Assembly (NCBI GenBank): GCA_002914845.1
Contig: JXTC01000027.1
Location: 1,404,034-1,468,033 of the forward strand
Direction: 5' to 3'
Source of the DNA: Trema orientale
Taxonomy: Eukaryota; Streptophyta; Magnoliopsida; Rosales; Cannabaceae
Length of the DNA: 64,000 nucleotides
How positions within the stretch are numbered: position 1 is the stretch's first letter; each line of letters begins with the position of its first letter. Below are positions 47,870 to 61,846 of this stretch, in pieces. Position numbers and translations under genes: made by a program. The notes below the pieces were generated by a model. It had not been told where the DNA came from. It saw nothing but the letters and a program-made list of their open reading frames with translations, and made no database searches.

Positions 47870-48631
47870 CTTGAGGGGTCCCAGCCACTCATGTGCTATC
47901 CGTTGTGCAGTTCATCAGATTTTGAGATTGCAGAGCAATGGAAGTAACAGGAAATCGGTTAGCTGGGCGATATTCTTTTTTGGTCCATGTTGCTTGTATT
48001 CCTAGTTCCGGTGTAGGCATTCTCTTTTAGTGGTTAGACCATTTTTTTTGGGGTGAACAGAACTGAAACATGATTTGTATTTGTAGCTTGTCAATGATAT
48101 ACAGCAATTGAGCTTACAAATATGCTTATTCGATCATATTTATGCTCAAGATTCTGTGGCTTGATTAAAAATGTACCACTCATATAACCTTGCCATTATA
48201 CTTTTTTTTTTTTTTTTTTAACGTGGACTTGATTTATTTATTTACTTATTTGAGGCACACCCTATTGTTATTTTCAATCTCAACTTTGGCATCCTCTTGA
48301 ATAGAAACCAACCACTCACTAGATTCCCCACTTTTCACAACTTTTTGCAGTCAGAATCGAATTTGGTCTCTTGTCTTTTTCGAATTATATAGCCATAAGT
48401 TACTCGCCTTAAAAAAAAAGTAACAGAAAATTACATCGCCACCATTTATTTCATGTCTATACAAAATGCTAAACTACACTTTAAATTAAAAAAAAAAATG
48501 TAATAGTCAAAGTAATTTTTAAAAATTTCGGGGGATGTCAACACAAATATTTTGTGTGTGACATAATTGAGTGGCGTGATTAGTCACAAATTCTAAAGTA
48601 TAAAAATTAAAGAGAACAAACATGATCACAA
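47870..48631 (+). other. Glucanase 3' UTR and intergenic spacer
   Basis: The 3' UTR probably extends to about 48100. Beyond it lies AT-rich spacer with T or A tracts (48202-48220, 48486-48499). No gene before the tRNA. Confidence 0.5.
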
Positions 48632-48703
48632 ATCAGAGTGGCGCAGCGGAAGCGTGGTGGGCCCATAACCCACAGGTCCCAGGATCGAAACCTGGCTCTG
48701 ATA
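48632..48703 (+). tRNA. tRNA-iMet: Initiator tRNA-Met (CAU)
   Basis: 72-base tRNA gene without intron. Acceptor stem ATCAGAG/CTCTGAT pairs fully and starts with the A1:U72 pair typical of eukaryotic initiators. The anticodon stem is GTGGG/CCCAC (three G:C pairs) around loop CCCATAA with anticodon CAT. The T loop ATCGAAA carries A54 and A60, as in initiator tRNAs. No encoded CCA. A run of six T at 48734-48739 is a suitable pol III terminator. It lies 187 bases upstream of the COP10 start on the same strand. Confidence 0.97.
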
Positions 48704-48708
48704 TATTA

Positions 48709-48732
48709 GAGTAGCTAATCCGCTCGGCCAAC
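48709..48732 (-). other. A-box-like tRNA fragment on the opposite strand
   Basis: On the minus strand this reads GTTGGCCGAGCGGATTAGCT, with TGGCCGAGCGG matching a pol III A box as found in tRNA-Leu/Ser D arms. No B box or tRNA 3' half follows, so it is a fragment or a chance match. Confidence 0.3.
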
Positions 48733-48733
48733 A

Positions 48734-48739
48734 TTTTTT
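48734..48739 (+). terminator. Pol III T-run terminator
   Basis: Six T 31 bases after the end of the initiator tRNA gene. This is the first run of at least four T downstream. Confidence 0.6.
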
Positions 48740-48889
48740 GTTTTCATTTTTTTCTTTTTTTAATTTTTATTTTTTCAGCTAAACGCTCGTCTGATCCCCT
48801 CTCTCTCTCTGCGACTCGTTCATCACCTGTGAACTAAAAACGGCACTTCTCTCTCTCTCTGACAAAACAGAACGGTGCGTTTTATAGGG

Positions 48890-51879
<2,990 letters not shown>

Positions 51880-52482
51880 ATCTGATGCAAGAGCCCTTTG
51901 TTTAGCATGTTCATCTTCTAACAACATGACATGCATGCAACAATTTTGTAAATATTTAAGTTCAAGGTATGAACTTAACAGAGTAAGCTATGAACTTAAC
52001 AGTATTAAGTCTTAAGCATTATCATCTTACCAAAAGCTTAATAATCTGCAGCTTCTGTACTTTTTCTTTTTAATTAATAGCAATCACAAGAAAACTGCTT
52101 GTAGTATATCTTTCATTTTGTGATGTTATTTACTGTAATGGTTGTTCATTTGATATTCCTGTCAAAATTTGAGATCAGTATTTTATTAGAAGTTGATTGG
52201 TTTGTGAAATTATTCCTCCACTTTTGGGGTGTTGCTAAAATTTGTTTTCTTCATTTTTTTTTTGAAAGAATTGGTTTTCCTACTAATTTTCTTTTTCAGA
52301 AACACTGATTCACTAAATTTAATGTATTAGTTAGAAGATTAACGTGAAGAAAAAGGTACGGGAAGAGAGAAATACGGGACCTTGGGTGGGAAAAGATAGT
52401 TTAGGATGGGTTTGGAATAATTAGGATGTATAACTAGCAATATTTGCATTTAGAATTTTATATCGGTTATCATTTTATTAGA
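51880..52482. other. COP10 3' UTR and flank
   Basis: No gene after the stop. A short direct repeat, TATGAACTTAACAG, lies at 51968 and 51989. Confidence 0.5.
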
Positions 52483-53014
52483 GGTTTAATGGCACAAACG
52501 GTCCTGAAGTATCCATTTTGTGGCAATTTGGTCCTCAAAGTTTTAATTGTAGTAATTAAGATCCTGAACTTTCTGAGTTGTTGTAATTTGGTCATTCGAT
52601 TATTTTAATTGCAACTTGCTATTAAATTATTGACTAAAAATTACACATAAAGAGTATGTAGTGACATCTGAAAGTGTGTTGGAAATGTAATTTAGGAATT
52701 TACATATTCAAAGAAAAATTTTCTATAACTATGTAAATTCCAAGAACCCTAAATGCGAAGAATGTATCTTTTCTTCTTTCTAAATCATTTTGTTCAATTT
52801 ATTTTTCTCTAGATAGACTTTTAGATGTTACAAATGTTATTCACTTACGTTTTTGATCAAAAATTTAACAATATATTGTAATTTAGATAATTTAGAAATT
52901 AAATTGTTGTAAATCAGAAAGTTTAGGGACTTAATTATGTTTTAATTATATTTAAATTTTGAGGACTAAATTACCATAAGTGTGATAGGGCAGGTACGAT
53001 TTGTGCCATGAACC
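52483..53014. mobile_element. MULE-type MITE, copy 2 of the 34285 family
   Basis: Ends GGTTTAATGGCACAAACGGT and, reversed, GGTTCATGGCACAAATCGTA. It shares inner blocks with 34285-34807 (TTGGTCCTCAAAGTTTTAAT, TTGCTATTAAATT). The flanks TTTTATTAGA and TTTTATTAAA differ by one base, consistent with a target duplication. Confidence 0.7.
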
Positions 53015-53348
53015 TTTTATTAAAAACGTGAGGAGGGTAGGCAGAATTTGCCTCCCTAAATCATAACTCAGATGACATAAAAAAAAATTAAAAAAGAAAA
53101 CAAATTTTCTGCAATTGAAAAATCAATAATGTTAAAAGACTAAGAGGAAATACCAAACTCGCTTGTCTTTTTCATCCTGCTATCGTTTTTCTTTTTTTTT
53201 GTTGCTCAGAATCCTCCTGTCATTTTTATAGACCACTTCCCTATGTAGTCTTACATCTCCCATCACTGTTATTCGATCAAGACAATTGTCCCATAAATAT
53301 AATTACCAAAATGTCCTTACAATCATTTATCCAAGTCCAGATTTCAGC

Positions 53349-53489
53349 GGCTTTTTGGCACCATTCGTTTATGGGGAAAGAGACGGTGGGAGGAGAATAA
53401 TCACTTTTACCTTTTTATCCTTAGAGTCAGGCACATGTGATGTGAGGGACTAATACGCCAAAACGCACGACCAATGGTGCCAAAAAGCC
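53349..53489. repeat. Inverted repeat, 17-bp perfect arms
   Basis: GGCTTTTTGGCACCATT at 53349-53365 and its exact complement at 53473-53489 enclose about 107 bases. Either a small MITE or a foldback remnant; no target duplication was identified. Confidence 0.7.
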
Positions 53490-53708
53490 GATTTAAATGA
53501 ACTAGTGCTATCATTCTCTATATTTTACAATCCAAATTCATAGGAGAACAGTGTAATTCACAAACCACGATAGAGAAGGTGCATTTTGGTTATTGTGTTT
53601 ACTTTTCATCAAGATTCAGTGTTTTTTAAACTCTTTGCAAAGGAGAGTAGTTTTTTCTCGAGTATATTCAGACACACGCGACCATATGAATGTAATGATG
53701 TAAATAAA

Positions 53709-53950
53709 GGGCACTAATTCGGTAGGTATTTTTTATTTTTATCTATATATGTACAGTATCAATTTAGCTAATAAAATTTTTTTTGTATATTTTTTTATAT
53801 TAAAAAATAAGAGTGAGAAATAACATTAATGATGTACATTTTTTATGCATATTATTATAGTCGTTAGATCACCATTAAATGATGATCTAATAGTTAAAAA
53901 AAAATACCTACACATAGATTAAAAAAAAAATACCTACTAGATTGGTAACC
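53709..53950. mobile_element. MULE-type MITE of the 'GGTATT..' family, copy 2
   Basis: 242 bp. The ends are GGGCACTAATTCGGTAGGTA and, reversed, GGTTACCAATCTAGTAGGTA. A perfect 9-base target duplication GTAAATAAA lies at 53700-53708 and 53951-53959. Same family as 30518-30761. Confidence 0.85.
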
Positions 53951-54154
53951 GTAAATAAATTACGCTACTAAGCTGTTTTAAAAAATAGCTTTTTGCTAAA
54001 ATTCAACTTTGAAAGTATGGAAATATACACAAGTTGCTTAATTGCCGAGGAGCCCGGTTAACCTCATCACGTGGCTCAAAATATCAACACGTTGGCCACC
54101 TAACACTTGGGACAGTACAACTGCTTCCTAAAAAAACATAGCTGAGTTTAGTGC

Positions 54155-54159
<5 letters not shown>

Positions 54160-54196
<37 letters not shown>
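54160..54196 (+). repeat. GA microsatellite directly before the first AAE start
   Basis: About 18 GA units run straight into the ATG at 54197. The second AAE copy has the same arrangement (61809-61842), so it predates the duplication. GA repeats in plant 5' UTRs can bind GAGA-binding (BBR/BPC) factors; that role here is inference. Confidence 0.9.
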
Positions 54197-54200
<4 letters not shown>

Positions 54201-57200
54201 GGAAGAGGAGCATAAGCGAGGTGGGAGTGGAGGACTTGGTTGAGGCTGGCCTAAGCATCAAGGAGGCCAAGGAGTTCCAAAGGGTTCTTAAAGATGCAGT
54301 CAATGGAGCCAAAGGGTCAGACCCAAGTGAGGTCTGGCGCCACCTAGTGGCTCAGAGAGTGCTCAAGCCATGGCACCCACATGAGCTCCACCAGCTGGTT
54401 TATTACTCTGTATATGCCAATTGGGATGCCAACTCCAGAGGGCCCCCTCTTTACTGGTTTCCTTCTCTGTAATCTCTCAACTTATTCTTCATTATTTCAC
54501 TCTTGCAATGCTTCTTTTCCTCTAAAGTTGACTTTTTGTTTCTATACGTATATCTCAATATGTGCACTGCAGTTTACTTTTTATATTCACTTTTATGATT
54601 AGTGCCAAGTACGTCACAAAGAGTTTCAACCAATCTTAAATGAGATTTAATGTATAGAGAGGTATTTATGGTGCTTGCTATACTGTGGTTGGTCTTGATT
54701 ACATCTACCAAGTACAAGCTATTTACCAACTTACTCAAATTTTTGGAATTTGTCGGATTCAAAAGTTTACAAATAAGAAAAAACACTTGTTGTGTCGTAT
54801 CACTAGAGTTCATTTGAAAGTTTAAAAGGAAAGAATTAATGGGTTAAGAAAAAGACTTTAGATTATTGGTTAATACTAGTGTGTGTGTGTGTTTTGTTTT
54901 GTTTTTTGTTTTTTGTTTTTGTTTTTTGTAGCTGTTAACTGCAGCAAGTTCACATTGACCTGAAATAGTTCTATAGACCAATTCGCATTTTTGTATAGCC
55001 ATAAGCTGGTGACATTTGTCAAGCGACGGATAAAATTCGTGTCTTTAAGCAGATTATCTTTTATACTTCTACTGAGCTGGTATGTTCGACGAATCCACGA
55101 ACGTAGGGGCGGAAAATTTTGTGCATATGCTCTGCTAAGTTTTATTAATATCAGTTTGCTCAATAGATAAATTTGACTCCTTGAGATAACTCTGAAAATA
55201 TGTGCTAATGTCAGCCTTTTTAACTGATTTTAGTGCTGTCTATTTCTCAGACATCAGTCTAAGCAAACCAACTTGGGACGTCTCATGGAGAAGTACGGTT
55301 CAGAGGTTTTAGGGCCTTTATACAAGGATCCTATAACGAGTTATAGGCTCTTCCAGAAATTCTCTGTTCAGCAACCTGAGGTAAATATTCCTTTTAACGT
55401 TTAGTGCGTATTATTTTGAAGAGTGTTTTAATTGGAAGAATATAATTAGTTGATTTTAATATGATTGTTAGGCATACTGGTCAATTATTCTAAAAGAGCT
55501 TTCAGTTTCATTTCGAGAAGCTCCAAAGTGTATTCTAGACAGGGCTGACAAATCAAAGCCTAGCGGATCATGGCTTCCTGGTTCAGTGCTGAATATTGCT
55601 GAATGTTGTTTGTTGCCCACTGAATATCCGAGGAAAAAGGACAATAGTCCTGCCATTGTATGGAGAGATGAAGGCTATGATGATTCTGAAGTAAATGTTT
55701 TGACACTAAAGGAACTCAGAGAGAGAGTAATGTACGGTCTTACTTGCATTACCTCTATTTTATAATGCCTATTAATTCATATTGCTATGTAATCAATTAC
55801 ATTCAGATTTTAAGACACAAGTTATGTGCATATGTAATTGAATGTTGTCTCCTTTAATCATGTTTCTATGACATGATTCACAGGTTGGTGGCTAACGCAC
55901 TCGACACAATGTTTTCAAAGGGCGATGCAATTGCAATCGACATGCCCATGACAGTCAATGCAGTTGTAATATATTTGGCGATTGTACTATCGGGTTTTGT
56001 TGTGGTATCAATAGCTGACAGCTTTGCTGCCAAGGAAATTGCTACACGCTTGCGTGTGTCAAAAGCCAAGGCTATCTTTACCCAGGTGATTTTTCATTTT
56101 TAGAGGTAACATGTGGTTTTAGAAACCTAGGAAAATAAAGCTAAAACATGTCTTGTTTTTTTGTTTCCTCTTTTTCTGATGCACTATAATCAAAACAAAA
56201 GCATCTGGAGAACCAGATTCCATAGCCCACATAAGATGCTGTCTATCTTAAAGTGGTGCATTTTTTTTTTTAAATTATTTTTGAGTTTGCTCTCTTTTCT
56301 TTGAGGGTAGTATGTCTAGAAATAAACCTGGTATTTAGTATTTACATATTTACTTACATCACAACAGTATGATACTTTTCTTTTATGGTGCTTATTTAAG
56401 GAAATTATTTCTTTCTAATTTATATTCAGGATTTCATACTGAGAGGAGGTCGCAAGTTTCCGCTATACAGGTAATAATACTACTACAAATGCCAGATGCT
56501 GTGTCTTTGTCTCTGTCTTTCATTTCTTCTGTAGTTTAGGTGGTAGAATTTATGGAACACAGGGAATGTCTGAATGGTAACCCTCTCTTAAGTTCCCACT
56601 GGAAATGAGACTTTTTCCTCATAATATGGCACAAAAAGTGAGGAAAAGAGAGATAACGATAGAGGAAGAGAGAAAGAAGAGAGGAAGATGCTGTTCTGAC
56701 CTATTTTGTGACAAGATACCAAAGACTGTTAGTTAAGTATAATAAAACCATTTCTTCTGCTAGTTAATTTGCTCTTTTTTCTCCTTGCAGTCGAGTTGTA
56801 GATGCAGCACCAAATAAAGCCATTGTCCTTCCTGTGACTGGCAGCAATGTAGGAATTCAGTTACGAGAACAAGATATTTCATGGGAGGATTTTCTTTCCA
56901 ATGTTAATAACCGTTCAAGGTAGTGCAAATCCAAATATTTATCATTTTGTTGTTTATTATTTCCAAATGCATCTGTCGACCTTTCTCATTTTCATTGCTA
57001 AATATTTAAGAAAAACTTAAGAGTTGTCATTAATGTTGTCTCAGACTCTAAACTGATCCATTATATAATGGTGTGTATAATAGAATCCTTTTTATTGGCA
57101 GATCAAACTATTACTCTCCATTCTATCAACCCATACACTCTGTGATAAATATACTATTTTCATCTGGAACCACAGGTAAAAGATTTGTTAACACTCATAC

Positions 57201-59666
57201 TTAGTCCTAATTGTGTTCTGGACCTTTTCTTTAACCATGGCATCCATGTCTTATCTTCTTCATCAGGAGAACCGAAAGCTATTCCATGGACACAACTTTC
57301 TCCACTTCGTTGTGCAGCTGATTCATGGGCTCATATTGATATCCAAGTTGGAGATGTTTTCTGCTGGCCCACCAATTTAGGATGGGTGATGGGTCCAGTT
57401 TTACTTTTCTCTACGTTTCTTTCTGGTGCAACCCTTGCTCTCTACCATGGATCTCCTCTAGGCCGTAGCTTCGGAAAATTTGTTCAGGTAAAAGTACAAA
57501 TACTTTCTGTGACTTAATAATACGAGTTCCTCGTTGTTTATTCTTATTTGTTTTTCTTCAAGAGAGGCCGGTGATGCAGGAAAAAGGACTGCAACACTTC
57601 TTAAGGGTTTGATAAGGAACTTTCATGTGCTTACGCTATATATTCTCAAAATAATGGAAGATAAACAAAGTTTTGTGTCGAGTATTCGAGCGATTGGCAT
57701 ATGTTAAGGCTTAGTAAAAAATGAGCATTCACACTTCTGATTGTAATATCTACTGACATTCTGCCATGATGCTTCTCCAGGATGCAGGAGTGACTATTTT
57801 AGGTACAGTTCCAAGCCTGGTAAAAGCTTGGAAAAGTACACAGTGCATGAAAGACCTCAATTGGACCAGAATAAAGTTATCTTCTATCCAAACTTTTGGT
57901 AAATATTGTTCGTGCGTGAATGGAATTGGAAATATTAATTGATATATAAAAATATGCAGGGCATTTGCTTCCACCGGGGAAGCTTCAAATGTTGATGATG
58001 ATCTTTGGCTCTCTTCACGAGCTTATTACAAACCCATTATTGAATGTTGCGGGGGGACAGAGCTTGCATCATCTTACATACAAGGAAGTCTAGTGCAGCC
58101 GCAAGCTTTCGGAGCATTCAGCACAGCATCAATGACAGCTGGTTTTGTCATTCTTGATGAAAATGGAATTCCCTATGTAAGCACATATTCAAGTTGACAA
58201 CTATTATTATCACCTGCCTGTCACAAAATCATATCATAGTCAGCTATAAATTTATTCAACTAATGAATGATACGTTACTCGAGGCCATGTTGATATGTGA
58301 ACTTGCAAAGTCAAATAAATGATGAATTCACAATATGTTTGTATCTTCACAGATTTTATTTTCTTTCTTGATCAACATAACAGCCAGATGAGCTAGCTTG
58401 TACTGGTGAAGTTGGCTTATTTCCCGTGTACCTGGGAGCAACTGATAGGCTGCTTAATGCTGATCATGAAAAAGTATACTTTAAGGGAATGCCTCTATAC
58501 AAAGAAACGGTAAGCTTAGACCTGCTCGTTTTCACAATCCTTGCAGTGAAACTGAGCTCTTTTAGTCTTTAGTTTATCGATGCTATTTTTAATAAAAACT
58601 CTATGTTTCTGATTATCTCATCATATATTTTTCTTTTTCCTTTTTCTTCTTTTTATTTTATTTTATTTTATTTTTATCGTTGTCTTTTACGTGTGACTAA
58701 GGTAAAAATATTTGTTGATTCCGAACCATCAGTCATATCTATCTCAAGAGGAGCAATTCTTTGATAAGTTTCTGCTAAGATTTCTCTCTTAAAAATCATT
58801 GTAAAGATGGTCCTATAATTTTTTCTAAAATTTGAGTTGTTATTGGCAGCGGCTTAGGAGACATGGAGATATCCTCAGGAGAACTGTTGGCGGGTTTTTT
58901 ATTGTACACGGCAGGGCTGATGACACCATGAACCTTGGTGGCATTAAGGTATAACATTGATCTAGCTCCTTTTACCAAGAATGATGATTAATAATTCTCA
59001 AATAATTTAAGGATCTTTGGATTTCTCAAGCATGTAAATTAGAGTAGATTGGTATCAAAAATTTTCTTTCGCCATACAAATTCTTGTGATCATTAGTCTC
59101 TTTAATTTGAACTCCTGAACTTACTAGGTTAACATCGATAACTTTCTTCATATGTAGACAAGTTCTATCGAAATTGAACGTGTATGCAACCGAGCGGATG
59201 AAAGCGTGTTGGAGACAGCGGCAGTCAGTGTGACTCCAGTTGATGGGGGTCCAGAACAGCTGGTTATATTAGTGGTATTGAAGAATGGACATAACTCCGA
59301 AGCAGAAAATCTTAGGACGAAATTCTCTAAAGCCATTCAAAGCAACCTTAATCCATTGTTCAAGGTTTGACTCTCATTATATTATTTTTCTCTAAATACA
59401 TAACAATGGAGCATTACAAGTTTTAGCCACTGCCAGTAATGTTATAACAGGCAATATAATAAGGTTTATAAGCTTGGTTTTGCATATAATGCTCCATTTC
59501 TTCTTTATTTGTCTCATCATTTGTGTGATTTTTCCAACACTTTTAATTTCAGGTGAGCTTCGTGAAGATTGTTCCTGAGTTTCCTCGAACCGCGTCTAAC
59601 AAGTTACTAAGGAGAGTTTTGAGGGACCAAATGAAGCATGAACTCTCGGTTCGGAGTAGAATTTAG
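54197..59666 (+). CDS. AAE17: Peroxisomal acyl-activating enzyme, AAE17/AAE18 type (complete copy)
   Basis: ANL-superfamily acyl-CoA synthetase. It forms an acyl-AMP and then an acyl-CoA; Arabidopsis AAE18 activates 2,4-DB in peroxisomes, but the natural substrate is open. Fourteen exons in phase: 54197-54468, 55251-55380, 55472-55731, 55884-56085, 56430-56470, 56791-56919, 57102-57175, 57267-57487, 57781-57875, 57960-58176, 58384-58509, 58850-58948, 59158-59364 and 59553-59666. 728 aa, the usual length. Motifs in order: family N-terminus [35 protein letters not shown] (ATP/AMP binding, about 362-376), [50 protein letters not shown] (610-622) and TASNKLLRR with the C-terminal catalytic Lys near 708. 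It ends in SRI, a weak PTS1-like tripeptide. The exon 9 donor AAA|GTTATC is the only one that keeps phase. AAE17 and AAE18 cannot be told apart by eye. Confidence 0.93.
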
Positions 59667-60002
59667 TTTAAAACTTCATCCACTCTCTTGAAGCCGAGTT
59701 CATTAGTTAAGCGTTGAAAAGTGTATTAATTAACTACTGAAAAATGTTGTTATTATTTGAGAGTGATTGATTGCTAGTTAAAAAGTGTAATTTTAAATAT
59801 AATTCTAAATATGATAAAATTATAATAATAAAATCAAAAAATGCCAAGATTTTTGTGTATGACAGTTTTTGCACAATAAATTGCATGTATGATTTTGTGC
59901 TTTTCTTTAAGCTATAGCATTGGCTTGGAGATGATCTAAATGATTACTCAGGTACCATAGGCCATGGAGCCAAACATTAGAAGTTCATCATGAAATTTTT
60001 AT
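59667..60002 (+). other. AAE 3' UTR and flank
   Basis: AT-rich, with ATAATAATAAAATC near 59820 as a possible polyadenylation region. No gene. Confidence 0.5.
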
Positions 60003-61035
60003 GGCCTTGTTTGTTTCATTTAGGGATGTCAATTTCACCGAATGGGGTGGTGCACCATGGTGCACCGGCCCGAATGAGGCGGGTTTTCACCGTTATAAAT
60101 AGTACTTGGCATGGGGGGAGATTCCCCGTTTAATATTTAGCGGGGCGGAGCGGGCTTGGGATTGAGTGTCCCGCACCGACCCCGCTCCGATTATATATAA
60201 GTTAATTTCTATTTTATAATAATTCAAGTAGATATTTTTTAAAAAGGAAAAAGATCTAATAATATATAGTCATATTGTAATATTTTTTGAGTTATTTGGG
60301 ATTGTGTTAGCTTTATGAATGATATGCTATATGTTTCTAGTATTAAATATTTTATATTTGACAATTTAACATGTTAAAGTTTTATTTGAATGTGTTTTTT
60401 TAGTTATTTAGATATAAAATTAGAATTTTCAATGAATTTAACTTTAATTTTCACTATTTTTCGATGTAATTAGACTTTTAAAAGATTTGAACTAACATAG
60501 AATTGTTTAATTTATACAAGATGAAAATTCCAAATAGGGACTCTGATATACCAATGGGAAAACCAATCGAGCAAATTGCCCCGCACCAAATAAAATGGTG
60601 AATGATGCGGGGATGGTATAGTAAAATAATAACGGGGACGGGGATGGTAAACACAAAACCAGTCCCGTCCCGCCCCATTGACATCCCTAGTTTCATTCAT
60701 TCTGTTCCATTCAAATGGAAAACCCATTGAAATGAATGTTTGTTTCAATAATTCTATTTTTTCCATTCAAATAATTTTTTGGAATGGGTGTTTGTTTTAA
60801 TAATTCAGTTTTTCCATTCAAATGGTCCATCAGTCACATCAAGTATTAGAATGAGTTTTTTGTGTCTTAAAATGAGAATAGAGCCTAGGAAGTATTTTTG
60901 AATGATCTATTCTAATGTCTCTTATTCTAATTACAACTCATTCTATTTTATTTCATTTCAAAAATCTTTCACTCTAATTATAACAAATTCTATAATTTTC
61001 GTTTAAATACACTTATTAAAATGAGCAATACTATG
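60003..61035. mobile_element. Older MITE of the 39716 family, split by a hAT insertion
   Basis: GGCCTTGTTTGTTTCATT at the left and, after the inserted element, CATTCTGTTCCATTCAAATG onward follow the order of 39716-40075 (TTTTGGAATGGGTGTTTGTT, ATGGTCCATCAGTCACATCA, TGTGTCTTAAAATGAGAAT). The right end is worn, so the border is approximate. Confidence 0.65.
60021..60689. mobile_element. hAT-type MITE, 669 bp, nested, perfect 8-bp target duplication
   Basis: Inverted ends TAGGGATGTCAAT and ATTGACATCCCTA. Direct repeat GTTTCATT flanks it at 60013-60020 and 60690-60697, the 8-base duplication of the hAT superfamily. The GC-rich ends (GGGGCGGAGCGGG, CGGGGACGGGGATGG) and AT-rich middle are typical of a widespread plant repeat. 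Minus-strand open frames inside it are not genes. Confidence 0.9.
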
Positions 61036-61804
61036 GGTATCGGTACTCATCTGAATTATAATTATAATTAACTAGTGACAGAATGTCACATCATGTGGTA
61101 CTGGATACTACTGGGCACTGGTGCCCCGTAGCTTATTCCATTCAAATGGGTGAATAAAATGAGGTGTATGATTTTTATTATAAAACTTCAATCACTATGT
61201 ATTCATAGTAAATAATAATCATCAATTCATCACCGTGCTAATGTTTGGCAATTAGCATCTCTCTAGCATTACACAAATGCTTTATTTATTTATTTATTTT
61301 TTAAAATTATCATTGTTATTATGAAAAAGAAAACTTATAGTCACACTTCCTGATTTGACATCGTGGAATCTGGACCGAAAATAGTTATAGTGATACCTCT
61401 CTAAAATTCAAAAAAATTACACAAATATTTTACCATTATATTTTACTAAAACTTTTATTTTTGACTGTTGTATTTCATACAATAATGAACTATTTCTATT
61501 TACGCATTAGATAATATTTGCTTAAATTAAAAAAAAAAAATGTAACTACTCCAGGATGTCACTGTCATTATTGTTGTTTTAGAGGTGTTATTTTAAATCT
61601 GACATAAGTCATGGACTTTAGTTTAATTTTCTTCTAGGAAATATACATCAAGTTGATTGATTGGCTGAGTTGAGCAGAGGAGTGTCGTTTGACTTCATGA
61701 CAATGTGGCTCAACCTCTGATCACGTTACCACAATACCACCTAACACCCTTTGGGACACAACAAACCAACGAAACAATTCTTCTTAAACAGAGCAAAACT
61801 CAAC

Positions 61805-61808
<4 letters not shown>
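61036..61808. other. Spacer and promoter of the second AAE copy
   Basis: AT-rich, no gene. A TTTA repeat lies at 61282-61301. Nothing clearly matches the promoter of the first copy except the GTGGCTCAA...CACGTT and CCACCTAACAC stretches (54072-54107 and 61705-61747) and the GA repeat. Confidence 0.5.

Positions 61809-61842
<34 letters not shown>
61809..61842 (+). repeat. GA microsatellite directly before the second AAE start
   Basis: 17 AG units ending at the ATG at 61843. The repeat is open in the AAE frame (Arg-Glu codons), joining it to an ATG at 61705. Confidence 0.9.

Positions 61843-61846
<4 letters not shown>

Noticed and set aside
57876..57900. Alternative exon 9 donor TTTTG|GTAAAT in AAE copy 1
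   Set aside because: A better-looking donor, but it puts exon 10 out of frame and loses the STGEASN motif; AAA|GTTATC keeps it.
60478..60766. Two overlapping minus-strand open frames
   Set aside because: They lie mostly within the GC-rich right part of the hAT MITE and run slightly into the flanking older MITE; not coding.
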